Shown piece by piece: positions 1 to 5,019 of a DNA stretch of 6,114 nt. Both the position numbers and the translations under genes were made by a program. Position 1 is the first letter of the stretch. Every line of letters starts with the position of its first letter. The DNA comes from an uncultured Rhizobiaceae group bacterium (GTDB taxonomy: Bacteria > Pseudomonadota > Alphaproteobacteria > Rhizobiales > Rhizobiaceae). The stretch spans positions 1-6,114 of the forward strand of contig CALHHQ010000336.1 of assembly GCA_938030645.1 (NCBI GenBank), in the 5' to 3' direction. The notes under the pieces are model-generated. The model saw only the letters and a program-made list of their open reading frames with translations. It ran no database searches and was not told the DNA's origin.

Positions 1-1
1 G

Positions 2-502
2 CCTCCCAAAGAACTGCGGGGCAATGAACGTGATGTTTTTGTTCAAAAACATGACGAAAAGATTTCGCATATCATTACGCTGGATGCTCAAGGCAATGAG
101 ATTGGTCGTGAAACCACATGGGCCGTTGCCGGATCATATCCTGCAATGAAAGCAACAGCTTCAGGTCTCAAAGTGGTCAACTCGTCTAACAAAAACCTCT
201 CCATAAGTGCCGACCAAAAAACCGTTGACTTGTTCAAGACAGAATCTTTCGGCCATTACGGCTACACATTTTCTAGGGATGGCTCAAAACTGGTTTCGGG
301 TGGCTTACGCAAAGGCGCTATTACGGACTTCGAGAAAGATCTCTCAACACAGTTTGAATTGCGCAAAATTGGTGGCTGGCCAGAATATTTTGAGGGTTTC
401 GCGATTGGACCAAAGGGCACAATTTACGGCGGAACGTCCGCATATCGCCTGATGAAACTGTCGCCTGCGGGCGAAATTCAGGCTGAAATCCCAGTCTATT
501 AG
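2..502 (+). CDS. C-terminal part of a beta-propeller-like protein (5' end outside window)
   Basis: The frame is open from the left edge to a TAG at 500-502, giving 166 visible residues, so the gene starts outside the window. An internal ATG at 146 is unlikely to be the true start because the upstream 48 codons read as normal protein with no stop. Two segments resemble beta-propeller blades: YTFSRDGSKLVSGG (about residues 88-101 of the visible part), close to the WD40-type pattern of a hydrophobic strand, SxDGxxL and a small-residue turn; and a second unit at about 133-157 with GPKGTIYGG followed by LMKLSPAG. An earlier segment, IITLDAQGNEIG, may be another blade edge. No catalytic motif is visible. 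WD40, NHL and SMP-30-like propellers cannot be told apart on this fragment, and the function is unknown. It converges with the AIM24-family gene 70 bp downstream. Confidence 0.75.
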   Translation, partial: PPKELRGNERDVFVQKHDEKISHIITLDAQGNEIGRETTWAVAGSYPAMKATASGLKVVNSSNKNLSISADQKTVDLFKTESFGHYGYTFSRDGSKLVSGGLRKGAITDFEKDLSTQFELRKIGGWPEYFEGFAIGPKGTIYGGTSAYRLMKLSPAGEIQAEIPVY

Positions 503-572
503 TTTTCTTTCAGATAAAATTTCCGAACAACCCAATTCCCTACATAGCAGTTAGAACTGTCATGCTGAATTT

Positions 573-1409
573 TTATCTATCCACGGTCGTTGACATTGCT
601 CCTGGCGGTCCAGCTAACTGTTCTAAACCGTGGGAAGTCGCAAGTTGTTCGTAAACGCCCTGTGTGGGAGCAATCCAAACTCGTCCAGTACCAGTGAATG
701 TTTGCAGTAGACCTTCCCCTGACACGGAGGTGGCAACCCAGCTTTTGGAAGATTTTTCCGCACGAAATTGCACCCCAGATGTTCTCATAAGTGCAAAATT
801 GCCATCGACAGATAATTTAGACTCTTGCAAATCTATTTCTTGGATTTCGCTTCGGGGCACGGGCGAATATATGACCGCCACTCCCTCTCCTGCAATTTTC
901 GTCTGAAACAGACCTTCGCCACCGAATGCAGCGGAAGATATGTTCTTCTGCATCACTGCCGATACATCGAGCCCAGCAGTTCCTGCATAAAACAGCGACC
1001 TATCAACTATAACCTCCTGATTTCTAATTGGTATGAGTAAAAAGTGACCAAAAGTCGGTTCCAGATAAACGTCGCCTGTTCCGTGAATTTCATTGACGAA
1101 AAAACTTTCACCCGAAAGCGCTTTCCTGGCCAAACCCTTCATTATTCCCCCTCCAGTGGAGGCTTTCATTTCCAGATCACCATGCATGTAAAAAAGCGCA
1201 CCAGGTTCTACCCGAAGCTTAGAGCCTTCGAGCCGAATTCTGACCTTCTTTAGTGTCATACCCGCTTGTTGAACAAAGAAAAGTCGTTCTGCAGAACGTG
1301 CATCGGAAGATCCTGCTAATTTTTCATACTCCAGAACTTCAATAATTGTTCCGCCCAACTCTTGAGTATCGATTATTGTGTAACTGCTCAAAATAAGCAC
1401 CCAACTCAT
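573..1409 (-). CDS. AIM24 family protein
   Basis: This 278-residue protein matches the AIM24 family (PF01987), a beta-rich fold related to the yeast mitochondrial protein Aim24, which is linked to cristae organisation. The bacterial members have no settled function. Recognisable blocks are EVLEYEKLAGSSD (24-36), VEPGALFYMHGDLEM (67-81), the Gly-rich GGGIMKGLARK (86-96), FFVNEIHGTGDVYLEPTFGH (103-122), GGEGLFQTKIAGEG (163-176) and GTGRVWIAPTQG (240-251). Length is normal. There is no signal peptide; the first 13 residues are fairly hydrophobic but too short to call a membrane anchor. The start is uncertain: the ATG at 1409 has no clear Shine-Dalgarno, and the in-frame TTG at 1391 (codon 7), preceded by GGGTG, would give a more typical N-terminus beginning SSYTII. 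The NDUFS4-like gene ends 181 bp upstream on the same strand, so either cotranscription or a separate promoter is possible. Confidence 0.92.
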   Translation of the reverse strand: MSWVLILSSYTIIDTQELGGTIIEVLEYEKLAGSSDARSAERLFFVQQAGMTLKKVRIRLEGSKLRVEPGALFYMHGDLEMKASTGGGIMKGLARKALSGESFFVNEIHGTGDVYLEPTFGHFLLIPIRNQEVIVDRSLFYAGTAGLDVSAVMQKNISSAAFGGEGLFQTKIAGEGVAVIYSPVPRSEIQEIDLQESKLSVDGNFALMRTSGVQFRAEKSSKSWVATSVSGEGLLQTFTGTGRVWIAPTQGVYEQLATSHGLEQLAGPPGAMSTTVDR

Positions 1410-1429
1410 GGAGATTGTGAATAGATATA

Positions 1430-1459
1430 TTTATACAGACACTGGATCTAAATTTGAAA
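1430..1459 (-). promoter_or_regulatory. Possible promoter for the AIM24-family gene
   Basis: On the minus strand, TATAAA (1435-1430) lies 18 bp after TTTCAA (1459-1454). It sits in a very A+T-rich patch 20 bp before the AIM24 ATG. The -10 match is good and the -35 match is weak. This is inferred from sequence only, and the patch could simply be AT-rich intergenic DNA. Confidence 0.3.
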
Positions 1460-1590
1460 GTGAATTATTGACAATTGCTCAAAAGCTTATGGCACTCGCA
1501 TTTCATTTTTAGTGGCAAACTGTTTTTACTTAGGTGCGTTGACATCTGCAGCAATAAAATTTTCAGCGCAGCTCATGCGGGGCGACTATA

Positions 1591-1896
1591 TCAATGCGTC
1601 CAGGGGATCTTACGGTCGAAGTTGAAATTGTCTGAATATGTCATCGGACGCCGCTTCGGCTTTTTCGGCTCACGCACGCGATATTTGATATCGTTTCGTT
1701 CTGCGTATTCAATAGCTTCTTCTTTGGTCATAAACTTTAACTTTACCTGTGAAAGCATGTCTGACGAAGAAGTATAGCCCATCAAAGGTTCAACAGATTT
1801 TGCCGATTGCGGCTCATGTTCAAGCACCCACATTTGCGTCTTCCCCTTGCCTGACTGCATGGCAGTTTTAGCAGGTTGGTAAATGCGTGCGACCAT
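1591..1896 (-). CDS. NDUFS4-like accessory subunit of respiratory complex I (ETC complex I subunit)
   Basis: This 101-residue protein belongs to the NDUFS4/18-kDa subunit family (PF04800), an accessory subunit shared by alphaproteobacterial and mitochondrial NADH:ubiquinone oxidoreductase. In mitochondria it sits on the peripheral arm and stabilises the NADH-oxidising module. Diagnostic parts are ARIYQPAKTAMQSGKGKT (3-20), the W23-V-L-E strand, LMGYTSSSDMLSQVKL (38-53), the helix EEAIEYAERN (59-68) and the C-terminal KRRPMTYSDNFNFDR plus PWTH. It has full bacterial length and no targeting peptide, so it is cytoplasmic and bound to membrane complex I. The start at 1896 is set by AGGA seven bases upstream and by the family-typical VARIYQPAK N-terminus. 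The frame stays open to an ATG at 1956, but that would put 20 unrelated residues on top of the promoter and the end of the tRNA gene. No nuo genes are in the window, so this is the usual detached location for this subunit. Confidence 0.95.
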   Translation of the reverse strand: MVARIYQPAKTAMQSGKGKTQMWVLEHEPQSAKSVEPLMGYTSSSDMLSQVKLKFMTKEEAIEYAERNDIKYRVREPKKPKRRPMTYSDNFNFDRKIPWTH

Positions 1897-1931
1897 GAGG
1901 AGATCCTGTGCTTTTATGGGGTAACCAGCAG

Positions 1932-1960
1932 AATAATGCAGATACCGCATTTTCAATCAA
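1932..1960 (-). promoter_or_regulatory. Possible promoter for the NDUFS4-like gene
   Basis: Minus-strand TTGATT (1960-1955) is followed after 17 bp by ATTATT (1937-1932). This is a reasonable sigma-70 layout that would start RNA about 30 bases before the ATG at 1896. The -35 begins four bases beyond the encoded CCA of tRNA-Pro. The gene could instead, or also, be transcribed through the tRNA. Confidence 0.4.
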
Positions 1961-1964
1961 GACG

Positions 1965-2041
1965 TGGTCGGAGCGAGAGGATTCGAACCTCCGACCCCCT
2001 GGTCCCAAACCAGGTGCGCTACCAGGCTGCGCCACGCTCCG
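1965..2041 (-). tRNA. tRNA-Pro (anticodon TGG)
   Basis: A complete cloverleaf can be drawn on the minus strand. The acceptor arms are CGGAGCG (2041-2035) and CGCTCCG (1975-1969). The D stem is GCGC/GCGC. The anticodon stem is CCTGG/CCAGG around the loop TTTGGGA, with anticodon TGG at 2007-2005. The T arm is GGAGG/CCTCT around TTCGAAT. The discriminator A (1968) is followed by an encoded CCA (1967-1965). All stems pair, with one G-U in the T stem, so the gene looks functional. It decodes proline CCA codons and, by wobble, other CCN codons. It lies between the DUF192 gene and the NDUFS4-like gene. I see no duplicated 3' end that would mark it as an integration site. Confidence 0.99.
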
Positions 2042-2060
2042 AAACGTCTTGAGCGTGACG

Positions 2061-2090
2061 GCTATAAACCACTCTCCAACTGTTCCGCAA
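2061..2090 (-). promoter_or_regulatory. Possible promoter for tRNA-Pro
   Basis: Minus-strand CTTGCGG, with TTGCGG at 2090-2085, is followed after 18 bp by TATAGC (2066-2061). It would start RNA roughly a dozen bases before the mature tRNA 5' end at 2041. The CTTG-type -35 is common in alphaproteobacteria. The match is moderate and read by eye. Confidence 0.45.
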
Positions 2091-2141
2091 GGCTCAATCT
2101 CTGCATTTGCGGATTTTATTTTGCAGTCAGTCAATTCACCC

Positions 2142-2591
2142 TTAATTTGTGGGCTGAAACCATGGATGCACAAACTTCTGACCGACGCTCAGATTATATT
2201 CGGCAGCCTCACCAGCATTGATTTCCAACACATATCGCGCGGGGCCATTGGAAGAGATAATATCTAAGGATTGTGGCACGGCGCCTTTGTGAATATGGGT
2301 CACGCCCCCCTGCTCATCCATGAAAACCATATCCAGCGGAATGAATGTGTTTTTCATCCACATGGAAACAGGCCGCATTGCTTCAAAACGAAACAACATC
2401 CCATGCTTAGGCAGCATTTCTTGCCGAAACATAAGCCCTTTAGAACGAGATGCATCATCACTGGCCAACTCGATGGTCCACTCAACCTTGTCTGCGTCCT
2501 GCCCCGTTGAAATTGAATTCAACGGACCGCCTGCAAGTGCTGCTGCGCCAAGCCCAAACGCAATAGCAGCGATCAAAAGAATAGTTTTCAC
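2142..2591 (-). CDS. DUF192 family exported protein
   Basis: This 149-residue protein is of the DUF192 family (PF02643), small beta-barrel proteins usually exported and of unknown biochemical role. Residues 1-20 form a classical signal peptide: K2, then a hydrophobic run of Ile, Leu, Ala and Gly ending in ALA, with likely cleavage after A20, so a periplasmic location is inferred. The family signature is complete: RSKGLMFR (49-56), GMLFRF (64-69), SMWMKNTFIPLDMVF (76-90), HIHKGAVPQS (99-108) and VLEINAG (121-127). The start is GTG at 2591, supported by AGGGTGA a few bases upstream. An ATG at 2596 is out of frame and hits a stop after one codon. It lies 127 bp downstream of the cold shock gene on the same strand and 100 bp before tRNA-Pro. 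That earlier gap contains a strong inverted repeat. Confidence 0.94.
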   Translation of the reverse strand: MKTILLIAAIAFGLGAAALAGGPLNSISTGQDADKVEWTIELASDDASRSKGLMFRQEMLPKHGMLFRFEAMRPVSMWMKNTFIPLDMVFMDEQGGVTHIHKGAVPQSLDIISSNGPARYVLEINAGEAAEYNLSVGQKFVHPWFQPTN

Positions 2592-2634
2592 AACATCACC
2601 CTATGAAATCGAAGAGGTCAGAGATCGCATGCAA

Positions 2635-2671
2635 TTGTGGTTCGAACAAGTTCAAGCTTCACGAACCACAA
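2635..2671. repeat. 10-bp perfect inverted repeat between the cold shock and DUF192 genes
   Basis: TTGTGGTTCG (2635-2644) and CGAACCACAA (2662-2671) are exact reverse complements separated by 17 bases. TGCAA at 2630-2634 can also pair with TTGCA at 2681-2685, extending the stem after a 9-base one-sided bulge. No run of T follows on either strand, so it is not a classic intrinsic terminator. In a minus-strand transcript it would form a large stem-loop between the two reading frames. It could be a transcript-end or processing element, or a protein-binding site. Confidence 0.7.
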
Positions 2672-2693
2672 GCCAGTGAATTGCAGAAACGTT

Positions 2694-2703
2694 GAACGCG
2701 TTC
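2694..2703. repeat. 10-bp palindrome GAACGCGTTC
   Basis: This perfect palindrome begins 15 bases beyond the stop codon of the cold shock gene. It is too tight to form a good RNA hairpin by itself. It might be a dimeric protein-binding site or chance. Confidence 0.35.
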
Positions 2704-2718
2704 GGATTTCGATCAATC

Positions 2719-3363
2719 TTAGTGGCTTTGTGGCAAGCTCGTTCCAGCAATCGGATGAACTTCGGCAGCCATAAGCCCTTTATCGCCGTCACCGAACCGA
2801 ACCATAACGAATTGGCCCGGACGCAATTCTGTTAGACCATATCGGCGCAAAGTCTCCATATGGATGAAAATGTCTTCCGAACCGTGGCCACGTGTCAAAA
2901 AGCCAAAGCCCTTTGTGCGATTGAACCACTTTACTTCAGCCTTTACCAACTCGCTGGTTGGTTTCACATCCACGTGGGTTTTTGCAGGAGGCATCTGTGA
3001 CGGGTGAATGGCAGTCGTGTTATCCATGGAAAGAACGCGAAAAGCTTGCAAACCGCGTGGTTTGGAAATCACTTCGCAAACGATACGCGCACCCTCATGG
3101 GCAGTTTGATATCCATCATCGCGCAGACAAGACACGTGCAGCAAAATATCCGGCATATCGGAATCAGGAACAACGAACCCAAACCCCTTTGAAACGTCGA
3201 ACCATTTGATCGCGCCAGCCACAACAGTCACCTCTACGGGCAGACCATCTTCATCAACGACCGATCTTGTTCCTGATTCTTGGGCATCCGCTTCCACGGA
3301 AACGCCGAGTTCGTCGGCAATTTCATTGCCGGCCTCAAATCCCCCTGAAAACTTGGTACCCAT
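2719..3363 (-). CDS. Tandem cold shock domain protein
   Basis: This 214-residue protein carries two cold shock domains (PF00313), each a five-stranded OB-fold that binds single-stranded RNA or DNA, so it is probably a cytoplasmic RNA chaperone or regulator. Domain 1 spans about 46-115, with AIKWFDVSKGFGFVVP and the RNP2-like DILLHVS (72-78). Domain 2 spans about 140-205, with VKWFNRTKGFGFLTR and DIFIHME (164-170). An acidic, probably disordered N-terminus (1-45) and a Pro/Lys linker (116-139) flank domain 1. RNP1 (KGFGF) is intact in both domains, but domain 1 has lost both aromatic residues of RNP2. The start is ATG 3363 with GGAG five bases upstream. The frame stays open to 3564, but that would overlap the sirtuin and add an unrelated Cys-rich stretch. 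A perfect hairpin touches the Shine-Dalgarno. The sirtuin ends 187 bp upstream, leaving room for a long leader. Confidence 0.95.
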   Translation of the reverse strand: MGTKFSGGFEAGNEIADELGVSVEADAQESGTRSVVDEDGLPVEVTVVAGAIKWFDVSKGFGFVVPDSDMPDILLHVSCLRDDGYQTAHEGARIVCEVISKPRGLQAFRVLSMDNTTAIHPSQMPPAKTHVDVKPTSELVKAEVKWFNRTKGFGFLTRGHGSEDIFIHMETLRRYGLTELRPGQFVMVRFGDGDKGLMAAEVHPIAGTSLPQSH

Positions 3364-3374
3364 TACATCTCCCC

Positions 3375-3396
3375 GTCGAAAGACAATTCTTTCGAC
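3375..3396 (-). promoter_or_regulatory. Stem-loop abutting the Shine-Dalgarno of the cold shock gene
   Basis: In the minus-strand RNA sense, GTCGAAAGA (3396-3388) pairs perfectly with TCTTTCGAC (3383-3375) around the four-base loop ATTG. The 3' arm is followed at once by GGGGAG (3374-3369) and then the ATG at 3363. The hairpin does not cover the ribosome-binding site but stacks directly on it. Its position within a possible 187-base leader of a cold shock gene suggests control of translation or RNA stability, which is inference. No enterobacterial cold box was seen. Confidence 0.6.
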
Positions 3397-3550
3397 CCTG
3401 TCCGGCCAACACCGCTTGAACAAAGCAGATGAACGGCCAATGCCACATCGCAAATCGGGCCACGAGATACTTAAGGCGCACGATTCGTCCGATGACATTA
3501 ACATACTGGTAAGGAGTCGTAGCAAGCCGTTTTGGCCATTTTCCAGATTT

Positions 3551-4309
3551 TTACAGGTCACCATCGCTAAGGGTTTGAACTTGTTTCAAAGTTTCCCCAA
3601 TCGGGACATGCATTACCAAGTCCGCAACCGCGTCCAAATGCGTGACTTCCTTGTTTAAAATTACCAGTTTTGCACCACCCTGCTTGGCAATCAGAGGAAT
3701 CGTTGCAGCCGGTTGCACCACCAATGATGATCCCAAAACCACCAATAGATCACACGCCTCCGCCATTTGTTTGGCGGCAAGGACTTTCGTTTGTGGCATC
3801 GGTTGGCCAAACGAAACAACAGCCGCTTTCACCAATCCATTGCAACGTTCACAACGCGGCGCAGATCCATTCAATTCGATGAAGTCTTTAGCTTGGGAAA
3901 GGCTCATGGGGCTATGGCAATCAAGACATGTCGCCTTGGTGCCATTTCCATGAATTTCAACTATCCTGTCTTCCGTTACCCCTGCGCGCTGGTGCAAACC
4001 ATCAATATTTTGAGTGATAACCCCGAGACCGTGTTTGCGCTCTAAAATATCGGCCACAAATCTGTGCCCATCATTAGGCAATGCGGCATCGAACTCCCTT
4101 TGAAAATGAAATCGTCGTCGCCAATCTTCAAGTCGCGTACTCTCATCTGCGAGGAAATCGTTGTATTGGATTGGCTTGATTTGAGACCAGATTCCGCCCG
4201 GACTGCGAAAATCAGCGATACCAGACTCAGTTGATATGCCGGCGCCTGTGAAAAACACAGTATTTTGAGAGAGTTCAAACAGCTCCGTCAGTTGTCCTAT
4301 GGCATCCAA
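3551..4309 (-). CDS. cobB: NAD-dependent protein deacylase, sirtuin family
   Basis: This 252-residue cytoplasmic sirtuin (PF02146) removes acyl groups from protein lysines using NAD+, releasing nicotinamide and O-acyl-ADP-ribose. All core elements are present: TGAGIS (21-26), the NAD-contacting GIADFRSPGGIW (30-41), TQNIDGLHQRAG (99-110), the general base H120 in IHGNG, and the four zinc cysteines C128/C131 and C153/C156. FGQPMPQ (167-173), GSSLVVQPA (193-201) and ILNKE (217-221) complete the Rossmann core. I would not assign acyl specificity from sequence alone. Length is normal for bacterial CobB. The start is a TTG at 4309: an in-frame stop lies just upstream at 4327-4325, and the nearby ATG at 4305 is out of frame. 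The Shine-Dalgarno is weak (a GAGAGAG stretch). It is divergent from gloA with a 64-bp gap, and the cold shock gene follows. Confidence 0.96.
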   Translation of the reverse strand: MDAIGQLTELFELSQNTVFFTGAGISTESGIADFRSPGGIWSQIKPIQYNDFLADESTRLEDWRRRFHFQREFDAALPNDGHRFVADILERKHGLGVITQNIDGLHQRAGVTEDRIVEIHGNGTKATCLDCHSPMSLSQAKDFIELNGSAPRCERCNGLVKAAVVSFGQPMPQTKVLAAKQMAEACDLLVVLGSSLVVQPAATIPLIAKQGGAKLVILNKEVTHLDAVADLVMHVPIGETLKQVQTLSDGDL

Positions 4310-4320
4310 TTTCGTATCAC
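4292..4320 (+). promoter_or_regulatory. Possible gloA promoter overlapping the sirtuin start
   Basis: TTGTCC (4292-4297) is followed after 17 bp by TATCAC (4315-4320). RNA would start near 4327, about 47 bases before the gloA ATG. The -35 element would lie inside the first codons of the divergent sirtuin gene, so the two transcription units would interfere. Both hexamers are only moderate matches. Confidence 0.33.
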
Positions 4321-4335
4321 TCTCTCACATCATCT

Positions 4336-4354
4336 GCCCTGCACACGCAGTGGC
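4336..4354 (+). promoter_or_regulatory. Short GC-rich hairpin in the gloA leader
   Basis: CTGC (4339-4342) pairs with GCAG (4347-4350) around ACAC, and GCC (4336-4338) pairs with GGC (4352-4354) past a single bulged T (4351). This makes seven pairs just before the AGGA ribosome-binding site (4362-4365). Stems this short arise often by chance. Confidence 0.3.
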
Positions 4355-4373
4355 GCAGTTCAGGAACAACGCC

Positions 4374-4817
4374 ATGAAATATTTGCATACAATGGTCCGC
4401 ATCAAAGATATTGAGGAATCTCTCGATTTCTATGTCAACAAAATGGGTATGGTTGAAACCAAACGCAAAGAGTTTAAACAAGGTCGTTTCACACTTATTT
4501 TTCTAGCTTCAACAGACAATGTGGATGAAGCCAAAGCAGACAACGCGCCTGAACTTGAGCTGACTTACAACTGGGACGGTGATGAAGATTATCAAAGTGG
4601 CCGCAACTTTGGCCATTTGGCTTATTCCGTCGATAACATCTACGAAACTTGCCAAAAGCTTATGGATGCTGGTGTCACGATCAACCGCCCGCCCCGTGAA
4701 GGACGTATGGCATTTGTGAAGAGCCCAGACAATATTTCATTTGAATTGCTGCAAAAGGGCGATGCTTTGGAACCTGCTGAACCTTGGAAATCCATGGAAA
4801 ATGTCGGGGAATGGTAG
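4374..4817 (+). CDS. gloA: Lactoylglutathione lyase (glyoxalase I)
   Basis: This 147-residue cytoplasmic enzyme converts the hemithioacetal of methylglyoxal and glutathione to S-D-lactoylglutathione, the first step of methylglyoxal detoxification. It has the vicinal oxygen chelate fold (PF00903) and opens with the typical LHTMVRIKDIEESLDFY (4-20). The four metal ligands expected by comparison with the E. coli enzyme are all present: H5, E62 in ELELTYNW, H81 in FGHLAYSVDN and E124 in ISFELLQ. The short form without eukaryotic insertions suggests the Ni/Co-dependent bacterial class, an inference from family knowledge. An acidic insertion around 49-60 (DNVDEAKADNAPE) precedes ELTYNW. The start at 4374 is fixed by AGGA eight bases upstream and by the family N-terminus. 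The open frame back to 4299 would run into the divergent sirtuin and is rejected. Confidence 0.97.
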   Translation: MKYLHTMVRIKDIEESLDFYVNKMGMVETKRKEFKQGRFTLIFLASTDNVDEAKADNAPELELTYNWDGDEDYQSGRNFGHLAYSVDNIYETCQKLMDAGVTINRPPREGRMAFVKSPDNISFELLQKGDALEPAEPWKSMENVGEW

Positions 4818-4987
4818 AAAGTATTAACCATTCGTGCCGCAGGGTCACATTACTGCCCAAGTTCGCTTTTAGCGCCTTAGTACAAGGGTTTTAAACTGCT
4901 CAAAAATTCTTTGTAGAAATACGAAGCTGAAGCGGTTATTCACGAGTGAAGTTGCAATTCTTTGAAACTTTGCGGAACCAAAAACCT

Positions 4988-5006
4988 GATCGGCAAAAAG
5001 CTGATC
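4988..5006 (+). promoter_or_regulatory. Stem-loop two bases before the Shine-Dalgarno of the M15 lipoprotein gene
   Basis: GATCGGC (4988-4994) pairs with GCTGATC (5000-5006) around the loop AAAAA, with seven pairs including one G-U in RNA. The Shine-Dalgarno GGAG lies at 5009-5012 and the TTG start at 5020. It could modulate initiation or protect the 5' end. The rest of the 202-bp gap (4818-5019) shows no convincing promoter or terminator to me. Confidence 0.45.
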
Positions 5007-5019
5007 TTGGAGCAGATAT

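Noticed and set aside
546..574. Possible terminator between the converging genes near 546-574
   Set aside because: AGCA/TGCT and a CAGT/ACTG pairing precede five T residues, but the stem is short and interrupted, too weak to annotate.
1468..1545. Two TTGACA hexamers on the plus strand (1468-1473 and 1539-1544)
   Set aside because: No acceptable -10 lies at the right distance and no plus-strand gene follows; the plus-strand frame at 1475-1777 is antisense to the NDUFS4-like gene.
1571..1590. Possible terminator after the NDUFS4-like gene
   Set aside because: Only a four-pair CGCA/TGCG stem is visible and no proper T-run follows on the minus strand.
1897..1956. N-terminal 20-residue extension of the NDUFS4-like protein
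   Set aside because: The family starts at VARIYQPAK, AGGA precedes the inner ATG, and the extension covers the likely promoter.
1868..2267. Open frames on both strands across the tRNA gene
   Set aside because: Such frames commonly appear over tRNA genes; the peptides are translations of the cloverleaf and match no family.
3364..3564. N-terminal extension of the cold shock protein up to 3564
   Set aside because: It overlaps the sirtuin stop, encodes an unrelated Cys/Trp/Ser-rich stretch, and the ATG at 3363 has a strong Shine-Dalgarno.
4299..4373. Upstream start for gloA at 4299
   Set aside because: It adds 25 residues not seen in glyoxalase I, overlaps the sirtuin start, and the ATG at 4374 has AGGA eight bases away.
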